Assembly: GCA_016297215.1 (NCBI GenBank)
Contig: JAEDGZ010000023.1
Coordinates: 1 to 39,534, forward strand
Length of the DNA: 39,534 nt
Source: Paludibacteraceae bacterium
Lineage (GTDB): Bacteria > Bacteroidota > Bacteroidia > Bacteroidales > Paludibacteraceae
Reading direction: 5' to 3'
Each line of letters begins with the position of its first letter. Positions within the stretch are counted from its first letter, which is position 1. A model generated the notes under the pieces. That model was given only the letters and a program-made list of their open reading frames with translations. It did not search any database and was not told the origin of the DNA. The translations under genes and the position numbers were made by a program. Of this stretch, positions 6,355 through 13,035 are shown one piece after another.

Positions 6355-7719
6355 ATGTTAATTCGATTTTCTGTAGAGAACTGCTTCTCATTTTTAGAGA
6401 GAGCTACCTTTTCAATGATACCTGGCTTAGGACGTTTGAAAAAGGAACACATCAACGCTCGCAAACATGGTGTATCAACATTAAAAACCGCCATTGCTTT
6501 TGGCGCAAATGCATCGGGCAAATCAAATTTAGTCAAGGCTATTGCATTGGGTAGGCAAATGATTCTGTTAGGCTCGTTGAATGGACCAAAAGTAACATTC
6601 TCTCCTTACCGTTTAAGCAAAGATGCGTCTAATAGAAATACTCGTTTGGAATATGAGATTCAAGCGGGGCGCAAAAACTATGCGTATGGATTTGTCTTCA
6701 ATGAAGAAAGAATTGTTGAAGAATGGTTATATGAGTTAACCAACAAAGATGAAAAAATGCTATTTGAGCGTTTTGACACCAATACATATAATATTGCCCC
6801 ACTTCTAAATAAAAATACAAAAGCCGAACATAAGCAATTCTTGCAGTTTGTCGCAAAAGCGACACCAGAGAATCAATTACTACTTCGAGAGATGATAGTA
6901 AGGCGAGTGAAAGAAAATGTTGAGGATATTAAAGATATATTGTCGGTATATAATTGGTTCGAGCAATCTCTTAAAGTGCTGTTACCCAATGAAAAATACA
7001 AAGATGGGATAAGCACTGAACTTGTCACCAATGAGCAATTACATGTTATCTTTGAACAACTGTTGGATTACTTCGGTACAGGCATAGATGGTATTGAATT
7101 ACAAGAAGTAGATATCAAATCATTGAATGTCCCTCAGCCTCTATTGGAGCAAATACAAAATGATGTTTCTTCTATGCGAAATGCGCGTGTCATCCTACAA
7201 ACTCCAGACAATACATTTTTCTTCTCTAAAGAAAAGGGAGTATTGCAAATACAAAAATTTATGACAAAACATAAGATACGCGGTTCAGAAGACTATGAGT
7301 TTTTTGACACGAAGGATGAATCCGATGGTACAAATAAGATTATAGACTTCGTTCCTGTAATTATTGATTTATTGCGTGGAAACAATGTGTTCGTAATAGA
7401 TGAGATGGAGCGCTCGCTACATCCAAACCTAATATATGATATTTTTGACATATATTTGCGGTCAGTAAAAGATGTTCAAAGCCAACTAATTGTAACAACC
7501 CACGAATCTTCTTTGCTTACCCAGAAATTAGTACGTAAAGATGAAGTCTGGTTTATCACAAAAGATAAAAATGGAACGCAACTTCACTCGTTAGAAGAAT
7601 ATAATGTACGCTTTGACAAAGAGATACGCAAAGACTATCTATTAGGACGTTATAAAGCAATTCCTCGTTTAGGGGACCGCGATGAAGCTTTAGCTTGTAT
7701 TAAACTTAATATGAAGTAA
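6355..7719 (+). CDS. AAA15-family ATPase, RloA/AbiLi-like
   Basis: A 454-residue ABC/AAA15 ATPase of the RloA type, the motor and sensor component of a two-gene abortive-infection-like module. The N-terminus starts directly with the nucleotide-binding fold (IRFSVENCFSF). Walker A is GANASGKS (50-57), a signature-like SDGTNKI lies near 323, Walker B is VFVIDEME with D349-E350, followed by LHP, and the H-loop is TTHE (H383). The gene is followed by rloB after 2 nt, which is the standard pairing. Related ATPases in AbiL and PARIS-type systems sense phage proteins and release or activate a Toprim-like effector. That role is inferred. It has a native promoter, and the IS outward promoter lies upstream. 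Confidence 0.88.
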   Translation: MLIRFSVENCFSFLERATFSMIPGLGRLKKEHINARKHGVSTLKTAIAFGANASGKSNLVKAIALGRQMILLGSLNGPKVTFSPYRLSKDASNRNTRLEYEIQAGRKNYAYGFVFNEERIVEEWLYELTNKDEKMLFERFDTNTYNIAPLLNKNTKAEHKQFLQFVAKATPENQLLLREMIVRRVKENVEDIKDILSVYNWFEQSLKVLLPNEKYKDGISTELVTNEQLHVIFEQLLDYFGTGIDGIELQEVDIKSLNVPQPLLEQIQNDVSSMRNARVILQTPDNTFFFSKEKGVLQIQKFMTKHKIRGSEDYEFFDTKDESDGTNKIIDFVPVIIDLLRGNNVFVIDEMERSLHPNLIYDIFDIYLRSVKDVQSQLIVTTHESSLLTQKLVRKDEVWFITKDKNGTQLHSLEEYNVRFDKEIRKDYLLGRYKAIPRLGDRDEALACIKLNMK

Positions 7720-7721
7720 TT

Positions 7722-8402
7722 ATGCCACGCGAAAGTTCGAGGTTAATACGCCCAAGTAAGATATTGAATGCGGAAAAGTTCTTCATCATCGCTTCTGAAG
7801 GTGAAGTGACTGAACGTAAGTATTTCAACCAATTGAGCGATTCAAATATCTTCAATAAGGAAGGTAAAATCGAAGTATGCCATATTAAACGTCCATCTGG
7901 AGACGGAAACCCAATAGCTCTTCGTGGGCAGATTCGTGAAATCAAGAAAGATATTAATTATCGACCCACAGACGAGTTATGGATAATTATGGACGTAGAT
8001 AATTGGCAACATTTGTTAGCAAAGCATAACTTTACTTTTGATAGTTTTATCGAAGCTTGTGAAAATGAAGATGGCGCAAAAGTTTTGGTAAGTAATCCAT
8101 GCTTTGAGATGTGGCTAATTTTTCATCTCAAAAAGCTATCCGATTTGACAATAGAGCAAAAGGAAAAACTCCTTTTGAACGAAAAAGAAGATGGAAAGCC
8201 ATACGCCAAGAAGTTACTTGCAGAAATCATACCGGGTGATAGAGGGTATAGTGGTAAACCTAAAGCAACTATATTCATGCCACATGTATATGAGGCAATC
8301 ATAAATGCCAAGGAAACTGCTATAGCTGGAGATAGATATCCTAAATCGCTTGGATCAGATGTGTATAAAATAGTTGAGCGATTAGTAAGAAAGCAAGAAT
8401 AA
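7722..8402 (+). CDS. RloB-like protein (AbiLii-type effector)
   Basis: A 226-residue RloB-domain protein. Visible hallmarks are the N-terminal SEGEVTERKYF (25-35), an acidic strand IIMDVDN (88-94) and the family signature NPCFEMWLIFH (125-135). RloB is thought to have a Toprim-like nuclease fold, with acidic residues E26/E31 and D91/D93 as candidate metal ligands. It pairs with RloA in restriction-modification-linked loci and with AbiLi in lactococcal abortive infection. No restriction-modification genes are seen here, so the module appears to stand alone. The gene is complete and followed by a terminator. Confidence 0.87.
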   Translation: MPRESSRLIRPSKILNAEKFFIIASEGEVTERKYFNQLSDSNIFNKEGKIEVCHIKRPSGDGNPIALRGQIREIKKDINYRPTDELWIIMDVDNWQHLLAKHNFTFDSFIEACENEDGAKVLVSNPCFEMWLIFHLKKLSDLTIEQKEKLLLNEKEDGKPYAKKLLAEIIPGDRGYSGKPKATIFMPHVYEAIINAKETAIAGDRYPKSLGSDVYKIVERLVRKQE

Positions 8403-8462
8403 ACTCTTATATCCTGCATATATGAATAATTTCTCTTACCTTTGCATTGCTTTTGGAAAAAC

Positions 8463-8490
8463 AGATGTTATTTCTGATAACATCTTTTCT
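8463..8490 (+). terminator. Terminator of the rloAB operon
   Basis: AGATGTTAT (8463-8471) and ATAACATCT (8477-8485) form a perfect 9-bp stem with a 5-nt loop followed by TTTCTT. It lies 60 nt after the rloB stop. A TACCTTTG -7-like box at 8438-8445 precedes it, but no -33 box is found at the right distance. Confidence 0.8.
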
Positions 8491-8504
8491 TAACCAGCAA
8501 AGAG

Positions 8505-8517
8505 TCCAATAATTGGA
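8505..8517. promoter_or_regulatory. 13-bp palindrome TCCAATAATTGGA
   Basis: A perfect odd palindrome that is the complementary form of the one at 4848-4860. It is followed by AAAATG, and the segment ATTGGAAAATG recurs near 8626. The two palindromes flank the defence region. The rest of 8518-8880 contains no gene I can support. Confidence 0.3.
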
Positions 8518-8889
8518 AAATGCCATTTATCCAAAAAATGGACAACAGATAGGAATGACCTCTTTTTGAGAAGAAAGGTGTGTCGCGCATTTCTTAAAAT
8601 GTAGTAATAAAGGGCAAGTCGAAGTATTGGAAAATGAAAAAAGCGAGTTTTTTCTGTCCAAAGGTTGGATGAAATAAAGCGCCAATTTCGGGACAAGAAA
8701 GGGTCGTTAATTGAAATAAAAACGATTATTAACAAATAGTCGTTATTGAGCTGAAAGTCAAACTACTATTTATTGTTGACGAACGAGATAGACAACACGA
8801 TTTCAGCGAATTATCAAAAACGCGTGTTTTAGTTTTGTCTTCTCAATTAAGAGGTTTTGACGAGTGTAACTGCCTGAATTTCAACGTTC

Positions 8890-8914
8890 GGGCGTTCGAG
8901 TCGCCTCTTCTCGA
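8890..8914 (+). other. tRNA-like 3' fragment (T-arm plus acceptor strand)
   Basis: GGGCG (8890-8894), loop TTCGAGT (8895-8901) and CGCCT (8902-8906) form a well-paired tRNA T-arm with the conserved TTCGA loop. CTTCTCG and A (8907-8914) sit where the acceptor strand and discriminator base would be. No matching 5' half (expected to start CGAGAAG) lies within 100 bp upstream, so this is not a functional tRNA. A hairpin terminator follows directly, as after real tRNA genes. This is what an attachment site or displaced tRNA end would look like. Chance resemblance is possible, since GCCTGAA/TTCGGGC also gives a competing hairpin. Confidence 0.35.
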
Positions 8915-8916
8915 CA

Positions 8917-8956
8917 AAAGAGAGTTTCAGCGATGAAACTCTCTTTGTTATTTTAT
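8917..8956 (+). terminator. Hairpin terminator after the tRNA-like fragment
   Basis: AAAGAGAGTTTCA (8917-8929) and TGAAACTCTCTTT (8934-8946) form a perfect 13-bp stem with the tetraloop GCGA, followed by GTTATTTTAT. Between here and the IS at 9071 an ATG at 9010 opens about 20 codons (MATAYRFSQRVKIGTKS) that run into the IS. They could be the start of an interrupted gene, but cannot be identified. Confidence 0.75.
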
Positions 8957-9108
8957 AGATTATCAGTAGAATATAATCATTTTCTCTGTTCGATAAAATA
9001 GTATAGTCAATGGCTACAGCGTACCGATTTTCACAACGGGTCAAAATCGGGACAAAATCGCGCCAAAGATTGTACTGTCTAATAGCAAATGCAATTTTGT
9101 GTGCAAAG

Positions 9109-10073
9109 TTAGTCAAAGTTTTTGAAGAAGCAAAATTTAGGTGTGTCAAAGTTCAATTTTTCTCTGGGTCTGTTGTTTAACTTCTTCTGGATGTTCATTA
9201 TTTTCTGTGGTGAGACAAGGTTAAAGTTGGTATGTTTTGGTATGTATCGTCGTATGAGTTTATTGGTGTTTTCTACACATCCTTTCTGCCACGAGGAGTA
9301 TGCATCCGCAAAATAGACAATCACATCGTCTTTGCCTTTCATGTGCAAGCCTTTGGTAATTAGTTGATGTGATGCAAATTCACTTCCGTTATCCGTAGTG
9401 ATGGTTTTTACAGTCTTCCGATATGGCATGAGCAGCCTCACAACCGTCTTGGCGATAGGCTCCGATTTCTTGCCTGTCTTTATCTTCTCCATCATTAGGA
9501 AGTTGGTACTCCGTTCCACCAACGTCAGTATCACACGCTGACAACTATCCACTATCAAATCCATCTCCCAGTCTCCAAAGCGTTTGCCATTGGCTTCCGC
9601 AGGACGTTCGTGAATACTTGTTCTGTTCGGGATATTAGCCGCTTTGGTCTGACGTAGTTGTTTCTTTTCTCTTCTCCGATAACACAATTTATGCGGCATA
9701 TAATTTGCCGAGCCGCTCTTTGTTTTTGTGTACATAATTATAGATGGTCTGGTGGCAGATATGTATGCCCTCTTTGGCAAGGACACCGCTTATCTGACGG
9801 GGAGACCAATTGTCCTCTATAATCATCTGTTCAACACGCCACCACAAAAGGTCATCCTTGCGGTGATTAGGTAAGGTACTGTTCTTGCGCTTTAGGCATT
9901 TCTCTTGGGCAACTTTAAAAACATACTGATTATCGCGGTTGGCGTTGCGTTTGACCTCACGTGTGATGGTCGAGGGATGAACGCCAATTTTTTGTGCGAT
10001 ACTTTTTTTGTCAGTTTGCTTTTTAAATCCACATAAATTACGTACCTTTGCTCCGAATTTAGTTGTTTGCCAT
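9109..10073 (-). pseudogene. IS30-family transposase, frameshifted
   Basis: Close relative of the intact transposase but with three frame lesions. A base is lost directly after the start (ATG GCA AAC AAC TAA gives a stop). A base is lost in a poly-A run (seven A against eight in the intact copy, near 10007-10013). A base is gained near 9708-9712, where CGGCAAATTATATG replaces AGCCAATATCTG. The catalytic part from about residue 128 onward is readable as one frame (9109-9786) and keeps the D, D and E residues. The protein cannot be made intact, but the ends might still be moved by the other copy. Confidence 0.9.
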
Positions 10074-10169
10074 ATGCAAATGTAAAATTAACTATTTTCC
10101 GGGAAAGGAGCAAATCTTTTCCCGTTTTTTTTCATTGCATTTGCTTTAGACCCCCATTTTCTCTTTTTC

Positions 10170-10224
10170 CCCCCTCCCTGTTAGCCCTGTGAAGGGTACC
10201 GAAACAGGGCTAACAGGGAGGGGG
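10170..10224. repeat. 21-bp stem-loop of the second IS copy
   Basis: The arms at 10170-10190 and 10204-10224 are perfectly complementary around a 13-nt loop. Compared with copy 1 each arm carries a matching extra TCCC/GGGA, so pairing is preserved. The loop reads GAAGGGTACCGAA on the plus strand. Because the element is inverted, the loop is flipped relative to the transposase when compared with copy 1. Confidence 0.85.
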
Positions 10225-10252
10225 AAATATTGCGTTCCTAAATGGACACTAT

Positions 10253-10380
10253 ATATGGACTTATGCATAACGGAGGTGAGTCGATAGTGGGGTAAGCATC
10301 TCAGATAGTTCAGTGTGTACAACCAGCCACTATATTTTTCTATGCGAAGAACCAAAGAGAGTCTAAACCAAAAAAACATG
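10253..10380. other. Stretch between IS and MITE-like element, no gene seen
   Basis: A plus-strand frame of about 30 codons (from 10293, ASQIVQCVQPATIFFYAKNQ onward) ends in the left inverted repeat of the next element. It resembles nothing I can name and may be a gene remnant. Confidence 0.4.
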
Positions 10381-10583
10381 GGGCTGTCTAACAAGTCCTA
10401 TGAAGCATAGCCACTATGCACACAGGCATCCCGCCGGCGGGACCCCCGCAAGCAACGTGAAGTGGGGTGCTCTCTGCGGGCTTGAACAAAACGAACTAAT
10501 AGAAGGTTTTTGCGGTGATTTAGCCCCTTTTAAGCCATTCACAAACAAAAAGAGACTGCCTAACTTGACTTGTTAGACAGCCT
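10381..10583. mobile_element. MITE-like element with 16-bp inverted ends
   Basis: GGCTGTCTAACAAGTC (10382-10397) is exactly complementary to GACTTGTTAGACAGCC (10567-10582). One base outside these on each side lies the direct repeat CATG (10377-10380 and 10584-10587), a possible 4-bp target duplication. The interior has no coding capacity but holds a perfect 14-bp palindrome TCCCGCCGGCGGGA (10429-10442). The right end also forms the local terminator hairpin, so the arrangement might instead be two related terminator motifs. Confidence 0.45.
10554..10582 (-). terminator. Hairpin terminator downstream of the antiporter gene
   Basis: GACTGCCTAAC and GTTAGACAGCC form a stem with two mismatches around a 7-nt loop, about 40 nt beyond the antiporter stop, followed on the minus strand by TCTTTTTGTTTG. 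A related hairpin (CTGCCTAAC/GTTAGACAG) follows the tmRNA at 21972-22006. Confidence 0.65.
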
Positions 10584-10619
10584 CATGTTGTAAGATCCTG
10601 CTATGTTGCCCTACTTGCT

Positions 10620-11594
10620 CTATGCCGTTACCAACCGCCAGCCTAAGTAGCCGCCATAGATGATGAGGAGGATGGCACCGTGCCACCAGCGTATCTGCCG
10701 CTTTTTGTTGGTCATGACGAATATCCACACGAGCGCACAACCCAATGCCGCCATGATGCTGTCTAAGACGAAACCCGTGTAGGACGGCAGCGGCTTGATG
10801 GTCGCGCTGCAGCCGAGTATCATAAACACATTGAAGATGTTGCTGCCTACCACGTTGCCGAGTGCGATGTCGCAGTTCTTCTTCGCCGCTGCTATGAGCG
10901 AGGTGGCGAGTTCGGGCAACGAAGTGCCCAGCGCTACAATGGTGAGCCCGATAAGGGCTTCGCTCACGCCCGCTTTCTCGGCGATATGTACGGCACTCTT
11001 CACTATCATCTCGCCGCCCAAGACAAGCCCCGTAAGACCGAGCACTATCAGCAACAATGCCCGCCATAGTTTCATCGGGCGGAAGGTCTCTTCCTGCTCA
11101 CCGCCCGCTTTGGCATGGCGGAAAGTGTAGTACATGTAGCCTGCGAAGATGAGCAACAGCAGGATACCTCCCCAGCGGGGTATGCCGTCGCAGAACAAGC
11201 CGAAGAGCAGCACGAGCACTCCTGCCAGCGCCGCCAAGGGGATGTCCACCTTGCGGCTGGTAGCCTGCGACACGATGGGATAGAGCAAGGCGGTACTGCC
11301 CAAGATGAGGAAGATATTCAGGATATTGCTACCCAGTACGTTGGTGATAGCCAAGTCGGTAGAGCCGTTGCCCACCGACGCCATATTCACCACAAACTCG
11401 GGCATGCTGGTGCCCATTGCGACGATGGTGAGCCCGATGACCAAGTTACTCACGTGGTAGCGTTTGGCTAAGCCGCTGGCACCGTCCACCAACCAGTCTG
11501 CACCCCAGACCAAGAGCACAAAACCCACTACCAGCAATGCCGCAGCGACCCACCAGCCGCCTGCCGACATCCATGTGTTAAAGAAATCAAACAT
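10620..11594 (-). CDS. yrbG: Calcium/sodium antiporter, CaCA family
   Basis: A 324-residue inner-membrane cation antiporter of the YrbG type that exchanges Ca2+ for Na+ or H+. About ten hydrophobic segments are visible in two homologous halves. Each half carries the alpha-repeat signature: GTSMPEFVVN near residue 61-70 and GTSLPELATS near 205-214, with the ion-binding acidic residues. Length matches the family. The gene stands alone with a terminator downstream. The 130 bp between it and ychF contain short tandem repeats. Confidence 0.9.
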   Translation of the reverse strand: MFDFFNTWMSAGGWWVAAALLVVGFVLLVWGADWLVDGASGLAKRYHVSNLVIGLTIVAMGTSMPEFVVNMASVGNGSTDLAITNVLGSNILNIFLILGSTALLYPIVSQATSRKVDIPLAALAGVLVLLFGLFCDGIPRWGGILLLLIFAGYMYYTFRHAKAGGEQEETFRPMKLWRALLLIVLGLTGLVLGGEMIVKSAVHIAEKAGVSEALIGLTIVALGTSLPELATSLIAAAKKNCDIALGNVVGSNIFNVFMILGCSATIKPLPSYTGFVLDSIMAALGCALVWIFVMTNKKRQIRWWHGAILLIIYGGYLGWRLVTA

Positions 11595-11595
11595 T

Positions 11596-11630
11596 TTGGA
11601 TAAAGGATTAAGGATTAAGGATTAAAGACT
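11596..11630. repeat. Short tandem spacer GGATTAA
   Basis: GGATAAA, GGATTAA, GGATTAA, GGATTAA lie head to tail directly upstream of the antiporter ATG. Similar heptamer-type spacers occur at other gene junctions in this window. Confidence 0.7.
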
Positions 11631-11724
11631 AACAACATTCGTCTATGAGATTTCAGAGTTGAGACTATTCAGTCTTTTATCCTTCATCTTTTAGCGAACG
11701 AAGTGAGCAGTCCTTCATTCTTGG

Positions 11725-12831
11725 TTACACATTGAACAAGAAGTGCATGATATCGCCGTCTTGGACTATGTAGTCTTTGCCTTCGATGCCCAGTTTTCCT
11801 GCGGCGCGGCACTGTGCCTCACCGCCGAGGGTGATGAAGTCCTCGTACTTGATGACCTCCGCGCGGATGAAGCCGCGCTCGAAGTCGGTGTGTATCACGC
11901 CTGCGCACTGCGGTGCCTTGCTGCCTGAGCGGAAGGTCCATGCGCGCACCTCGTCGGAGCCTGCCGTGAGGAAGGTACGCAGGTCGAGCAGGGCATACGC
12001 TGCCTTGATGAGCCTATTCACGCCCGACTCCTCCAGCCCGATTTCCTCCAAGAACATCTGCCGCTCCTCGTAGGTCTCCAGTTCGGCTATCTCGCTTTCT
12101 ATCTTTGCGGCGAGCACCAGCACCTGTGCGTTTTCGTCTTTCACGGCTTCACGCACCTGCTCCACATAGGCATTCCCCTTCACCGCACTCTCCTCGTCCA
12201 CGTTGCAGACGTACATCACGGGCTTGTTGGTCAGCAGGAACATCTCTTTCGCCGCCTGCTCCTCCTCTTTGTTGGTGAGTTCCACGGTGCGTGCATTCTT
12301 GCCTTCGGACAGTGCTTCGCGGTACTTGTAGAGCACCTCCAAGGCTATCTTCGCTTGCTTGTCGCCGCCCGCTTTCGCCTGCTTCTCCGTCTTCTGGATA
12401 CGGCTCTCCACGGTCTCTAAGTCTTTGAGTTGCAACTCCGCGTCGATAATCTCCTTATCGCGCACGGGATCCACCGAGCCATCCACGTGCACCACGTTCT
12501 CATCGTCGAAGCAACGGAGGACGTGGATGATGGCATCCGTCTCACGAATGTTCGCCAAGAACTTGTTGCCGAGTCCTTCGCCTTTCGACGCGCCCTTCAC
12601 GAGTCCGGCTATGTCCACGATTTCCACCGTGGTGGGGATGACACCGCGCTCGGGCTTGCATAGTTCGCCCAACTTGATAAGACGCTCATCAGGTACGGTG
12701 ATGACGCCTACGTTGGGTTCAATAGTACAGAAGGGGAAGTTGGCAGACTGGGCTTTCGCATTGCTCAGGCAGTTGAAAAGGGTCGATTTACCCACATTAG
12801 GCAGCCCTACTATTCCGCATTGAAGAGACAT
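11725..12831 (-). CDS. ychF: Redox-regulated ATPase / GTPase-like YchF
   Basis: A 368-residue universally conserved Obg-family P-loop protein that prefers ATP and binds ribosomes. Visible are G1 GLPNVGKST (8-16), a switch region NFPFCTIEPNVG, G3 DIAGLVKGASKGEGLGN, and a changed G4 (NKPVMYVCNVDEE), typical of YchF and the reason for ATP preference. The C-terminal TGS domain ends in DGDIMHFLFNV. Full length. A promoter lies 140 bp upstream. Confidence 0.97.
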   Translation of the reverse strand: MSLQCGIVGLPNVGKSTLFNCLSNAKAQSANFPFCTIEPNVGVITVPDERLIKLGELCKPERGVIPTTVEIVDIAGLVKGASKGEGLGNKFLANIRETDAIIHVLRCFDDENVVHVDGSVDPVRDKEIIDAELQLKDLETVESRIQKTEKQAKAGGDKQAKIALEVLYKYREALSEGKNARTVELTNKEEEQAAKEMFLLTNKPVMYVCNVDEESAVKGNAYVEQVREAVKDENAQVLVLAAKIESEIAELETYEERQMFLEEIGLEESGVNRLIKAAYALLDLRTFLTAGSDEVRAWTFRSGSKAPQCAGVIHTDFERGFIRAEVIKYEDFITLGGEAQCRAAGKLGIEGKDYIVQDGDIMHFLFNV

Positions 12832-12972
12832 CTTGATATTATTTACGATTTATAAATTTACGCTTTGCTATTTTATTCCAATATGTTCACCGCACATTTA
12901 TTATTACTCAATGTATTGAACTTAAGAACCTCCGATATGAACGGACAAAGACAAAATTACTATTTTCGAGGG

Positions 12973-13004
12973 CAAAGGTACTGTTTTTTTTTCAATTGAA
13001 CAAA
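12973..13004 (-). promoter_or_regulatory. Promoter of ychF
   Basis: On the minus strand TTTG (13004-13001), a 20-nt spacer and TACCTTTG (12980-12973). Transcription would start near 12966, leaving a leader of about 135 nt. A second TAATTTTG at 12959-12952 lacks a properly spaced -33 box. Confidence 0.7.
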
Positions 13005-13035
13005 AAAACGTTATCTTTTCATTAAAAAATGGATA

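Larger units (their letters stand above)
9071..10252 (-). mobile_element. IS30-family insertion sequence, decayed second copy
   Basis: Same element as at 5041-6227 but inverted. Its right end TGTACTGTCTAATAGC starts at 9071 and its left end ATAGTGTCCATTTAGG (minus) ends at 10252. The sequences flanking the two ends do not match each other, so there is no target duplication. The outward promoter (9131-9134 CAAA, 9104-9111 CAAAGTTA, read on minus) is kept, while the transposase -7 box has changed from TAATTTTG to TAATTTTA. Confidence 0.9.

Noticed and set aside
8438..8445. Promoter for a small RNA after rloB
   Set aside because: TACCTTTG is a good -7 box, but there is no -33 box at 19-21 nt and a terminator begins about 18 nt downstream.
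8490..8735. Minus-strand ORF of 81 aa between rloB and the tRNA-like fragment
   Set aside because: No promoter with proper spacing, unlikely aromatic-rich composition, and it ends over the rloAB terminator region.
8847..9149. Minus-strand ORF of 100 aa across the tRNA-like fragment and the IS end
   Set aside because: It spans the terminator hairpin and the IS boundary, so it cannot be an ancestral gene.
10146..10394. Minus-strand ORF of 82 aa at the edge of the second IS
   Set aside because: It begins in the MITE-like end and runs through the IS terminal hairpin; it is a chance frame across junctions.
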